Source: Promethearchaeia archaeon
Lineage (GTDB): Archaea > Asgardarchaeota > Lokiarchaeia > Sigyniarchaeales > SOKP01
Reading direction: 5' to 3'
DNA length: 9,355 bases
NCBI GenBank assembly: GCA_029856295.1
Contig: JAHQWS010000050.1
Coordinates: forward strand, 1-9,355
Numbering within the stretch: position 1 is the first letter of the stretch; each line of letters begins with the position of its first letter. Shown one piece after another: positions 1 through 6,679 of this stretch. Both the position numbers and the translations under genes were made by a program. The notes beneath the pieces were generated by a model that made no database searches, was not told the DNA's origin, and saw nothing but the letters and a program-made list of their open reading frames with translations.

Positions 1-513
1 TATTGTTTGAAACATACTTTTCATTTCCATGGGAACCCCTGGAAGGCAAAAAATCAATACATTTTCTTCCTTAATTTTAACACCTGGTGCAGTACCTCTA
101 CGATTTGGTAATGGAGTCGATCCTTCTGGTAAATGGGCCATTTTTTCTCTCTCTTTAGTCATTCCTTCAAGTTTTAAGATCCCTCTCTTATAAGCTTGAT
201 CATAAGCCTTTTTTATCGTGTCATATGCATGCTGATTTAATTTTATTTCTCTATTTAGAGCTAATCCAACTCCTTGTAAAGTCATATCATCAAAAGTGGG
301 TCCTAATCCCCCCGAAATAATAACTAAATCCGGGTGATGGCCAACTATTTCTCTCAGTGCATTTGAGATTTCATCTAAATCATCACTAATCTTAGTTATT
401 CTTCTTAGCATGTGTCCATATTTTGTTATTCTTTTTGCTAAATAATTAGAGTTGGTATCTTGTGTTTTACCAATGAGAATCTCGTTTCCAATCATTAGAA
501 GTTCAACAATCAT
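1..513 (-). CDS. CinA-like MoCF-domain protein (NMN-deamidase-related), 3' end cut by window edge
   Basis: This gene reads off the left edge, so only the first 171 residues are visible. They form the MoCF/CinA N-terminal fold: an opening strand with IGNEILIGK (8-16), the family signature SGGLGPTFDDMT (67-78), GTAPG (140-144) and LPGVPMEMK (157-165). In bacteria the equivalent CinA domain is linked to ADP-ribose pyrophosphatase or pyridine-nucleotide salvage chemistry. Archaea usually carry this domain alone, annotated as NMN-deamidase-related or molybdopterin-binding-like, with the exact reaction unsettled. The ATG at 513 was chosen because the family starts a few residues before the IGxE motif. 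There is no clear Shine-Dalgarno, but a TATA-like box about 30 bp upstream suits a leaderless message. A molybdopterin adenylyltransferase is less likely, given the CinA-type DDMT and LPGxPxExK motifs. Whether a C-terminal PncC amidase domain follows cannot be seen. Confidence 0.9.
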   Translation of the reverse strand, partial: MIVELLMIGNEILIGKTQDTNSNYLAKRITKYGHMLRRITKISDDLDEISNALREIVGHHPDLVIISGGLGPTFDDMTLQGVGLALNREIKLNQHAYDTIKKAYDQAYKRGILKLEGMTKEREKMAHLPEGSTPLPNRRGTAPGVKIKEENVLIFCLPGVPMEMKSMFQTI

Positions 514-535
514 ATTACATTTAAAGAAGTAATGA

Positions 536-552
536 TGTTTTATTAAAATAAT
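536..552 (-). promoter_or_regulatory. TATA-like box for the CinA-like gene
   Basis: Read on the minus strand this stretch contains TATTTTAATAAAA (550-538), centred about 31 bp before the ATG at 513. That is close to the normal archaeal box A distance for a message with a very short leader. It is a match by eye in A/T-rich DNA, so confidence is low. Confidence 0.3.
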
Positions 553-580
553 GAATTTAGGAAAAACGGGAAGTCCATAT

Positions 581-622
581 TTCTTTTTAAGAAGGGGACA
601 AGATTTTTTATCTTAAAAAGAA
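581..622. repeat. 12-bp perfect inverted repeat ending on the homing-endonuclease start codon
   Basis: The arm TTCTTTTTAAGA (581-592) is exactly complementary to TCTTAAAAAGAA (611-622), with an 18-base loop (593-610) that contains AGGGG. The right arm ends on the A of the ATG at 622. As RNA it would form a hairpin holding the start codon at its base. As DNA it is a symmetrical site that could bind a dimeric regulator between the divergent CinA-like and endonuclease genes. Which of these applies, if either, cannot be told from sequence. A 12-bp exact arm is longer than expected by chance in a region this short, even allowing for A/T richness. Confidence 0.65.
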
Positions 623-1641
623 TGATTGAAAACTTTAATAAGAACCAGATTAATATGGAAATCGATTGCATTTCGAATAATCCAACATATACTCTTTTAG
701 AAGCAATAAGAGTTGAACTTAAGAATTTTTATGGATATAAAATTAATGATAAAGTGTTATCAATATTTTTAGGTTTTAATGAAAGATACATCGCAACTAA
801 ATATTATCGAATAAGAAAGGGTCAGCTTGAAAATTTTAAATTTAGAGAATTTTTTAGACTTAAATCGAGAACTTTAAAACTATTTGAAATATCAATTAGC
901 GAAGATCTGTTAAAGAATTTTATATTTTATGAAGAGTATATAAAAGGTTATACAGATTTTAAAATGTCAAGGAAAAGATCCAAACATTTTCACCCATTTT
1001 TTAAAAGTGATTATTTTAGAGTAATTGATACTAAAGAAAAAGCATACTGGCTTGGCTTCCTTTATGCAGATGGGGCCATAATCGAAAAATTAAATCAAAA
1101 AAGAAACAACAAAAAAAGAAATAGAATAAAATTATCTCAAAGCCGAAAAGATCGCATATTAATTTATAGATTTGCTAGAACTGTTGGGCTTAATATTAAG
1201 CAGATTTATTATGATGAAAAATGGGATTCCTATGGAATTAGCTTTCGTAACCATGAAATGGTTAATGATCTGATGAAACATGGAGTTCTACATCGAAAAT
1301 CTAAAATAATCCAATTACCATCTCTTTTCAGTCGTGAATTATATCTAGCATTTCTTCTTGGTTATTTTGATGGTGATGGAGAAGCAGGTTCTTCAAGAAT
1401 AATTTCTGGAAGTAAAATATTTTTGAAGCAAATAAAAATGAAATTCTGTATCAAATATAAGATTCAGGAAGATATTAGAGAAACAGAGAAAGGTGAGATA
1501 TTATGTTGCTATGCCTTATCTTTGGGTGCTGAGTTATTCAATGAAATGTTAAGCAATTATAAAAAAAGCTTGAATAGAAAAAGAATTAAAATGATCACAG
1601 ATTTAAAGGAATTTCATAAAATTAGATTTAATAATCTTTAA
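622..1641 (+). CDS. Free-standing two-motif LAGLIDADG homing endonuclease
   Basis: This is a 339-residue DNA endonuclease of the LAGLIDADG (DOD) class, which cuts a long, specific DNA site. Two diagnostic helices are present: LGFLYADGA (144-152) and LLGYFDGDGE (245-254). D150 and D252 stand at the metal-binding catalytic positions, so the protein should be a monomeric, potentially active enzyme. The roughly 120 residues before the first motif are very rich in Lys, Arg and aromatic residues and may be an extra DNA-binding part; I do not recognise their fold. No intein splicing blocks and no split host gene are visible at its ends, so it is a solitary gene. Base composition is very A/T-rich (13 G/C among the 60 bases of 841-900 by hand count), compatible with selfish or transferred DNA. 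There is no nearby Shine-Dalgarno. The ATG at 655 is an alternative start. Confidence 0.88.
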   Translation: MIENFNKNQINMEIDCISNNPTYTLLEAIRVELKNFYGYKINDKVLSIFLGFNERYIATKYYRIRKGQLENFKFREFFRLKSRTLKLFEISISEDLLKNFIFYEEYIKGYTDFKMSRKRSKHFHPFFKSDYFRVIDTKEKAYWLGFLYADGAIIEKLNQKRNNKKRNRIKLSQSRKDRILIYRFARTVGLNIKQIYYDEKWDSYGISFRNHEMVNDLMKHGVLHRKSKIIQLPSLFSRELYLAFLLGYFDGDGEAGSSRIISGSKIFLKQIKMKFCIKYKIQEDIRETEKGEILCCYALSLGAELFNEMLSNYKKSLNRKRIKMITDLKEFHKIRFNNL

Positions 1642-1676
1642 GATGAATAATAGTATAGATAAAATATAGTTTATAT

Positions 1677-1682
1677 AAGGAG
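1677..1682 (+). promoter_or_regulatory. Shine-Dalgarno AAGGAG fixing the DUF2804 start
   Basis: AAGGAG lies 8 bases before the ATG at 1691, an ideal distance. The in-frame TTG at 1685 would leave only 2 bases, so the longer start is rejected. Confidence 0.8.
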
Positions 1683-1690
1683 AATTGAAA

Positions 1691-2707
1691 ATGAGTAAAG
1701 AAATTACTGAACCATCCGATTTGTTCGATGATAATGGCTTCCTCATTCAAGATGGATGGGCAAGAAAGCCAATTTTGCGCTATAATCGAGAGAAAGTCCG
1801 TGCTAAATGGTATCGTCTAAAGGAATGGGATAATTATGTAGTTAACCATCCCGATTACAATTTCAGTGTAACTATTGCTGATGTTGGTTATATGGGACTT
1901 ATTACCTTCGAAGTGATGGATTATAAGGAGCAAAAAGTATATGCGGGAGGTTTGCAAAAATTCTTCACAAAAGGAACCTGGAGCCTTCCAACAAGTTCAG
2001 AACAAGGAGATATTGAATTTCATAATGAAATGTTTGATCTAAATATAAAAAAACTACCAGATAAACGGGAAATTTCTTTCGATTTTCCAACCTTCGCAGA
2101 AAAAGGTTTGAAAGGAAAATTAGTGCTATATCAGGACCCATCTAAAGATTCAATTGTAAAAGTGAATCGATATAAAAAGAAAAAACTGTTTTACTACTCA
2201 GATAAAGTAATTTGGATGCCTGCTGAAGGAACTGTATATTTTGGTGATAAACCATATAAGTTTACCCCCAAAAATTGTTATTGTCGCCTCGATTGGGGGA
2301 GAGGTGTATGGCCATACAAAATAAATTGGTATTGGGGTGGAGCCTCGGGTAAGACGACTGACGGACACGAGATCTGGTTTAGCCACGGACATTCGTATGA
2401 AGATCCTGCCCTTCATGATAAAAATATGGTTGGTTATGTTGGTCGAGGTCACAAACTTGGACCAATCAAATTTCATGTTCCAGAAGATCCAATGGATCCG
2501 TGGCAGTTTACAAGTGAAGATGGACGGTTTGAGATGACTTTAAAACCCATTTTTCATCATCTATCGGGAATGAATTTTGTAATTTTCACATCTAAGTCCG
2601 TTATAGCCTATGGATATTATTCTGGATATGTTATCTTAGATGATGGTACTAAAGTTCAAGTTGAGAATGTATTAGGTCACGCAGAAGCTATTAGATGGCG
2701 CTGGTAA
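1691..2707 (+). CDS. DUF2804 family protein, function unknown
   Basis: The 338-residue product matches the DUF2804 family in layout. An N-terminal KEITEP followed by LFDDNGFL and GWARKPIL is the usual opening. A tryptophan/glycine-rich core sits near residues 201-220 (DWGRGVWPYK then NWYWGGASG), and the strand-rich C-terminal half ends in RWRW. Length is about that of the whole family, so the gene looks intact. No signal peptide or membrane helix is evident, which suggests a cytoplasmic protein. The biochemical role of DUF2804 is not established as far as I know; a calycin-like beta-barrel that binds a hydrophobic ligand has seemed plausible from its composition, but that is inference. The gene has its own strong Shine-Dalgarno and lies 49 bp after the homing-endonuclease gene. 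It runs tail to tail, 17 bp apart, with the membrane kinase-like gene. Confidence 0.85.
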   Translation: MSKEITEPSDLFDDNGFLIQDGWARKPILRYNREKVRAKWYRLKEWDNYVVNHPDYNFSVTIADVGYMGLITFEVMDYKEQKVYAGGLQKFFTKGTWSLPTSSEQGDIEFHNEMFDLNIKKLPDKREISFDFPTFAEKGLKGKLVLYQDPSKDSIVKVNRYKKKKLFYYSDKVIWMPAEGTVYFGDKPYKFTPKNCYCRLDWGRGVWPYKINWYWGGASGKTTDGHEIWFSHGHSYEDPALHDKNMVGYVGRGHKLGPIKFHVPEDPMDPWQFTSEDGRFEMTLKPIFHHLSGMNFVIFTSKSVIAYGYYSGYVILDDGTKVQVENVLGHAEAIRWRW

Positions 2708-2724
2708 CCTTTTCTTCTCAAAAA

Positions 2725-3843
2725 TTATATAGAGAGATATAGAATTCCCATTATTAAAGCACAAAGAATAGGATTTAAGATATTATCATCTAACTTTAGG
2801 CTTAATAAATCAATAAATAAAAACATAATGGCTCCTCCAAGAGCTATTACAATAATTTTTGTCAACAATATATTAGATTCAAATATCCATAAAGTAATCA
2901 TACTTACTATAAAAGAAGCTAAAAATCCAGCAATGTAACCTATCACTGTCTTTTTACTTGTTTTAGGAAAATTTCGCTTGCCAAATCGCATTCCAAATAT
3001 CGATGCTGCACCATCACCTAATGTTGCTATAAGTGCAGCAGCGGCAAAGATTCCAAATGGTAAAAAGAATATAGGTACGAACGCGAGAATTAAAGCCGCT
3101 GGTTTAGTGAACTCATAAATTTCTCTCCGTTTTATTGTTTTTGTTAATAATTCTGATACATTATCAGGTAAAAAGTGGTAAATATTTCTTTTTTCAAAAA
3201 TGTAGGACAAGCGCACATAATCCAATGCAGCGAAAACTAATATTCCCGAAAAACCCACCGAAAGTATTAAAAACCTTCCAAAATCTTCACCGCTAATGCC
3301 CCATATTTGATCGGCTTTCCAAATTCCTGACCATACATAGACTGCAAAGACCCAGAGAAAAATAATTATCCCTGCTGGTACCAGATGCAAAGCTTTTCTG
3401 TGTATATCCGTATTTAAGTCGCTTGTCCTGATATCCTTAATTTCATTATTAAATTTGTCAAAATCCTTTATATATCCTTCAATATTACGCTTTTCTTTAA
3501 TATCTGGATTTTTTTTTATAACAAATCGGTATTGGTAAAATAAAATGAGAAATAATATAAATGGAGTGACAAGACAAATAAAAATTATAGATAACGCTTG
3601 AAAGCATCTTATATTAGCATCATTTGACGAATAAAAAAATGGATATAAAATTCCCGCAAGAATCCATAAAAAAAAGATTAAAATGGAGTTGTTAAAATTA
3701 TGTTCTTTTGGAAACTTCTTTTGTAATTGTATCGCATAACTTAGTTGTCCAAAACCATTAGCTATAAATAGAATAACAACAGGTAAGGTAATTATATTAA
3801 AAGCCACAATAATCTTATTTAAATTATCATAACAAAAATACAT
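2725..3843 (-). CDS. CTP-dependent polyprenol/diacylglycerol kinase-like membrane protein (SEC59/phytol-kinase superfamily)
   Basis: This 372-residue polytopic membrane protein carries the motifs of the dolichol kinase / phytol kinase / CTP-diacylglycerol kinase superfamily: HRKALH (148-153), LGDGAAS with following GMRFGKR (275-290), KKTVIGYIAG (297-306) and DDNILNPI (352-359). Members transfer phosphate from CTP to a lipid alcohol at the membrane, or are related to cytidylyltransferases. The catalytic half is about 225 residues, the usual size for prokaryotic members. The first roughly 140 residues add about three to four hydrophobic segments and a charged loop (about 109-145) that are not part of the core. 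The substrate could be a polyprenol or dolichol for glycosylation, or a geranylgeranyl-derived or diacylglycerol-like lipid; sequence alone does not decide. It is divergent from the dehydrogenase gene across 37 bp. Its 3' end is followed on the minus strand by a short T5 run. Confidence 0.82.
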   Translation of the reverse strand: MYFCYDNLNKIIVAFNIITLPVVILFIANGFGQLSYAIQLQKKFPKEHNFNNSILIFFLWILAGILYPFFYSSNDANIRCFQALSIIFICLVTPFILFLILFYQYRFVIKKNPDIKEKRNIEGYIKDFDKFNNEIKDIRTSDLNTDIHRKALHLVPAGIIIFLWVFAVYVWSGIWKADQIWGISGEDFGRFLILSVGFSGILVFAALDYVRLSYIFEKRNIYHFLPDNVSELLTKTIKRREIYEFTKPAALILAFVPIFFLPFGIFAAAALIATLGDGAASIFGMRFGKRNFPKTSKKTVIGYIAGFLASFIVSMITLWIFESNILLTKIIVIALGGAIMFLFIDLLSLKLDDNILNPILCALIMGILYLSI

Positions 3844-3880
3844 TTTGAAAATATAATTTCATATTTTATAGAGGATAATA
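3844..3880. promoter_or_regulatory. Compact divergent promoter region with Shine-Dalgarno for the dehydrogenase
   Basis: Only 37 bp separate the two divergent start codons. On the minus strand TATAAAATA (3870-3862) lies about 23 bp before the ATG at 3843, which suits a leaderless kinase-like message. On the plus strand GAGG (3871-3874) is 6 bases before the ATG at 3881 and is a fair Shine-Dalgarno. The dehydrogenase transcript therefore must start to the left of 3871, and its TATA box probably lies inside the kinase-like gene, so the two promoters overlap. The promoter assignments are inference; the spacing is read directly. Confidence 0.5.
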
Positions 3881-4903
3881 ATGAAAGCAGCATTATATGA
3901 GGGAAAAAATCAAATCAGAATTATTGATATCCCTAAACCCGCTCCTCAAAACGGAGAGGTGTTAGTTAAAGTAAAATATGCCGGAATATGTGGTTCAGAT
4001 CTGGAATTCTATAAAACAGGATTATGGCCTGTTCCGTGTGTGTTAGGACATGAAATCACAGGGACTATTGCAGAGATCGGATCAGAAGTAAAAGTAAAAA
4101 GATGGAAAGTAGGAGATCGAGTAACTATCGTTCCAGGATTACCTTGCGGAAAGTGTTTTTATTGTCAAAGAGGGAATACCAATTTATGTGATGGCTCTTT
4201 TGAAGGGATTGGAATTGGAAAAAATGGAGGTTTTGAGGAATATCTAGTGGTTCCAGTTCATTGTCTTATTTCCCTTCCAGAGGTAGTCCCATTTAAGCAC
4301 GGCACTGTATTTGATCAAATCGGAACAGGTCTATGCGCTTTGAGAGAAGCTAATTTTGTAGCAGGTAATTCTGCTGTTGTATTCGGTTTAGGAACAATCG
4401 GACAATTCATGCTTCAATGTTTAAAAATAGCCGGTGCTAGTAATATTGTCGTGGTTGAAAAAAATCCTCACAGGTTAGAAATAGCTAAAAAGTTTAACCC
4501 TGATCTCGCTTTAAACAAACTTTTCTTGTCTAAAATTAAAAGGGCTAATAAGAGAGGAGTATCAGGAGCTGATTTCGTTTTCGAATGTTCAGGTGCACCT
4601 GTTTTAGTAAATGCTGCTCTTGATGTAGTAAGAAAGGGAGGTACTATTGTACAAATCGGACTCTGGGATAAACCATTAGAGATAAATCTTCTTAAATATG
4701 TCATAAATCAAAATCGTATTCAAGGGATTATTGGATGCCTAAGGGAAGACTATGAATTTGCTATCGATTTAGTTGCCCGTAAACAAATTGATCCGGACCC
4801 TCTAATTACAAAAATCATTCCATTGGACGATATTGTTGAAGAGGGATTCGAACATGGAATTGATCCCGAAACTAAAGATATAAAAATACTTGTAGAACCG
4901 TAA
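3881..4903 (+). CDS. Zinc-dependent medium-chain dehydrogenase (alcohol/polyol/threonine dehydrogenase-like)
   Basis: The 340-residue protein is a complete medium-chain dehydrogenase that oxidises an alcohol, polyol or related hydroxyl compound with NAD(P). Catalytic-zinc ligands are C37 (GICGSD) and H57-E58 (GHEITG). Structural zinc is held by C89, C92, C95 and C103. The Rossmann signature is GLGTIG (169-174), and an acidic residue (E193) ends the second strand, which favours NAD over NADP. At the usual position of the third zinc-site acidic residue (EPLA in sorbitol and threonine dehydrogenases) the sequence reads FDQIGTG, giving D145 instead of Glu. The substrate is not determined; sorbitol/xylitol, threonine or sugar dehydrogenase are all possible. 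The next gene is a GPH sugar symporter 48 bp downstream on the same strand, which points to catabolism of an imported sugar or polyol. GAGG at 3871 supports this start. Confidence 0.9.
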   Translation: MKAALYEGKNQIRIIDIPKPAPQNGEVLVKVKYAGICGSDLEFYKTGLWPVPCVLGHEITGTIAEIGSEVKVKRWKVGDRVTIVPGLPCGKCFYCQRGNTNLCDGSFEGIGIGKNGGFEEYLVVPVHCLISLPEVVPFKHGTVFDQIGTGLCALREANFVAGNSAVVFGLGTIGQFMLQCLKIAGASNIVVVEKNPHRLEIAKKFNPDLALNKLFLSKIKRANKRGVSGADFVFECSGAPVLVNAALDVVRKGGTIVQIGLWDKPLEINLLKYVINQNRIQGIIGCLREDYEFAIDLVARKQIDPDPLITKIIPLDDIVEEGFEHGIDPETKDIKILVEP

Positions 4904-4951
4904 AATCAAAAGCTAAATTATTAAAAAGCTTAAAAATTAAGATAAATCAAG

Positions 4952-6328
4952 ATGAGTGATCATATATTTAATACGAAACAAAAGACCGCATTCTCTCTCG
5001 CATTCTTACCGGGATGGTTAATTCAAGTAGTATTTGTCGTGTGGGTATTTTCTTTCTATTTTTCTGCTGTAGGGTTATCAGTACATTATATTATGTTAGC
5101 ATATATAATTTGGGCTGCATGGAATGCGATCAATGACCCTTTGCTTGGCTATATTTCAGATCGCACTAGTACTCGCTGGGGACGTAGAAAACCGTATATC
5201 ATGCTAGGATTAGTTCCCATTTTGGTCATCATGGTTATTGTCTGGATTGTTCCATTTCAAGAATCAATATTCATTTTTTTGTATCTTCTTCTCATTCTTT
5301 TTGCTTTTGACACGTTTTTTACGATGATTGCAGTGCCATTGGATTGTCTTTTTCCGGAGTTATATACGTCAGAAGAAGATCGAGCCCAAGTAAATATCTA
5401 TCGACAAATCTTTTCTGTACTAGGAATAATTGGAGGCTTTTTAATCCCGAGCATTTTTATAGGCGAAATTTCTGCTAGAGAAGGATATCTCATCAGCGGA
5501 ATTATTATAACAATAATCGTAGCGATCACCTTTTTAATTTCTCTAAAATGGGGTATAACGGAAAGAGAGGAGTTTAAATTAGACAGTCAGCACGAATTCG
5601 GTTTCTTTCAAGGTCTTAAATACACATTTAAGAATCGTGCGTTTGTTCTTTATACCATTATGCTAGTTGCATTTGAATATATCCAACTCCTACAAGCCAC
5701 TACTATGCCGCAATTTAGTAAATTCGTATTAAATGAAGAAAGCACATTAGCCTCAGGGATATTATTAGGATTAAATCAAATTGTAGCAATTGCTTCCATG
5801 ATTATATGGAGTAAAGTAGGTATCAAGCTGGGAAGTAAAAAAGGATATTTTATCGCACTCTGTGTTTTGTTTATCTCATTTATTCCCCTCTTATTTATAA
5901 GTGATTTTAATTCTGCCATCCTTGTAATAGCAATAAGCGGAATAGGATTTGGAGGACTTTTATATTTTACAACCTTATTAATCGCTGATATCATCGACGA
6001 AGATGAACTCAAAACTGGTATTCGTCGGGAGGGGTCGTTTTTTGGACCCACCAATTTTTTTATGAGAATAACAGGCATTTTTTCTATTTTAACGATTTCA
6101 CTTGTGTTTTCCTCAACCGGATGGGAAGAATATACCCCTAATCCAGGTGTCGATGTGGTTCTCGGTCTTAGACTATTAATGGCAGTGTTCCCTATGATTG
6201 CAACTGGGATTTTAGGAATATGCATAATTTTCTATCCCCTCTCAAAAAATAAGATTACCGAAATCAAAAATGAAATGGCTGAACTCCATCAGAAAAAACG
6301 TGATCGAGCGATAAAAAATGCGTCTTAA
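4952..6328 (+). CDS. GPH-family (MelB-like, MFS_2) sugar:cation symporter
   Basis: The 458-residue protein has about twelve hydrophobic segments and the glycoside-pentoside-hexuronide symporter signatures. The first is WNAINDPLLGYISDRT (57-72) followed by RWGRRKPYI (76-84), on helix 2 and loop 2-3. The second, in the second half, is ADIIDEDELKTGIRREG. It would import a sugar, glycoside or uronide together with H+ or Na+ across the cytoplasmic membrane. Length and both half-domain motifs are normal, so it appears intact. Compared with E. coli/Salmonella MelB, where D55-x-x-N58-D59 forms the cation site, the aligned positions here are N58-x-x-N61-D62: the first acidic residue is Asn. It follows the dehydrogenase by 48 bp and no terminator-like T run lies between, so co-transcription is likely. 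There is no convincing Shine-Dalgarno before the ATG. The substrate is unknown. Confidence 0.9.
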   Translation: MSDHIFNTKQKTAFSLAFLPGWLIQVVFVVWVFSFYFSAVGLSVHYIMLAYIIWAAWNAINDPLLGYISDRTSTRWGRRKPYIMLGLVPILVIMVIVWIVPFQESIFIFLYLLLILFAFDTFFTMIAVPLDCLFPELYTSEEDRAQVNIYRQIFSVLGIIGGFLIPSIFIGEISAREGYLISGIIITIIVAITFLISLKWGITEREEFKLDSQHEFGFFQGLKYTFKNRAFVLYTIMLVAFEYIQLLQATTMPQFSKFVLNEESTLASGILLGLNQIVAIASMIIWSKVGIKLGSKKGYFIALCVLFISFIPLLFISDFNSAILVIAISGIGFGGLLYFTTLLIADIIDEDELKTGIRREGSFFGPTNFFMRITGIFSILTISLVFSSTGWEEYTPNPGVDVVLGLRLLMAVFPMIATGILGICIIFYPLSKNKITEIKNEMAELHQKKRDRAIKNAS

Positions 6329-6397
6329 TTTTTTTACATTCGAAAATCCAAATTGACTTCTTTATTCATTCATTCCAAAAATTTTGGACTTTTTTTT
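6329..6397 (+). terminator. T-rich transcription end of the dehydrogenase-symporter unit
   Basis: A run of seven T (6329-6335) follows the symporter stop directly. About 40 bases later the short palindrome CCAAAAATTTTGG (6375-6387) is followed by eight T (6390-6397). Archaeal RNA polymerase stops at oligo-T tracts, so either or both may end the transcript. Confidence 0.55.
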
Positions 6398-6450
6398 AAT
6401 TTTCAATGCTGTAAAAAATGCTTAAAAAAAAAATTAAAAAAGAATATTAA

Positions 6451-6485
6451 AAAAAATCATATCATAAATAAATAATAAAAAATGT
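6451..6485. repeat. Direct repeat copy 1, left of the LRR gene
   Basis: This A/T-rich stretch matches 7641-7675 in 33 of 35 bases, and the last 25 bases (6461-6485) are identical. The two copies are exactly 1190 bp apart and bracket the LRR gene with its upstream region. The sequence is not a simple homopolymer, though it is of low complexity. The decayed coding-like stretch begins inside this copy. Confidence 0.75.
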
Positions 6486-6656
6486 GGTAGAGAGTTGTTG
6501 TATGCTTTAGGGCTTTGTTCTGAGACTGATTCCCAATCAGTTAAAGATGCAGCTGAGAATAGAGTATGATCCTATATTTACCATCGATGGGGAATATCTG
6601 CAAGCGCTTCCAAAATAAGGCAGTTTTTAATCAATAAAGTTTTAAGCAAAAATTGA
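6468..6656 (+). pseudogene. Possible decayed coding fragment, one internal TGA, unrecognised
   Basis: One frame runs from 6468 to a TGA at 6654 with a single internal stop, TGA at 6567. Its translation includes RELLYALGLCSETDSQSVKD and AAENRV, then after the stop SYIYHRWGISASASKIRQF and LINKVLSKN. It is locally richer in G/C and in mixed-chemistry residues than the flanking A/T-rich spacer, so it reads like former protein. The pattern of a short helical stretch followed by an HRW-type segment resembles the N-terminal helix-turn-helix part of some transposases, but I cannot name a family. There is no good start codon; in-frame TTG lies at 6495 and 6498. It could equally be non-coding leader sequence of the LRR gene that is open by chance. 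Confidence 0.3.
6524..6542. repeat. Short hairpin-forming inverted repeat
   Basis: ACTGATT (6525-6531) and AATCAGT (6535-6541) are complementary around a CCC loop, extended by one G-U pair (6524/6542) in RNA. There is no T run after it, so it is not a usual terminator. It lies in the possible decayed fragment and its role is unknown. Confidence 0.4.
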
Positions 6657-6679
6657 TTCATAACAAATTAAGAGGTAGA

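Noticed and set aside
622..1641. Intein or group I intron encoding the homing endonuclease
   Set aside because: No splicing blocks (N-terminal Cys/Ser, C-terminal His-Asn) and no split coding sequence on either side; the gene has its own start and stop.
1685..1690. TTG start two codons before the DUF2804 ATG
   Set aside because: It would be only 2 bases from the Shine-Dalgarno AAGGAG, whereas the ATG at 1691 has the normal 8-base spacing.
2198..2537. Open frames of 92 codons (minus strand) and 66 codons (plus strand) inside the DUF2804 gene
   Set aside because: They lie wholly within a well-supported family gene in other frames, have no ribosome site and show no protein-like motif.
4468..4704. 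Minus-strand open frame of 78 codons within the dehydrogenase gene
   Set aside because: Shadow of the cofactor-binding part of the dehydrogenase; composition and lack of ribosome site argue against it.
4904..4951. AAGCT/AGCTT inverted repeat between dehydrogenase and symporter as a terminator or operator
   Set aside because: Arms of five bases in A/T-rich DNA are expected by chance, and there is no T run after them.
5776..6225. Minus-strand open frame of 149 codons within the symporter gene
   Set aside because: Antisense to transmembrane helices with conserved GPH motifs. Long antisense frames are common there, and the Pro/Ile/Ser-rich translation looks artificial.
6517..6575. Box C/D guide RNA or tRNA in the gap before the LRR gene
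   Set aside because: Several CTGA boxes and one ATGATC are present, but not in the C-D'-C'-D order. The 3-base-loop hairpin does not fit a tRNA anticodon arm, and no cloverleaf can be drawn.
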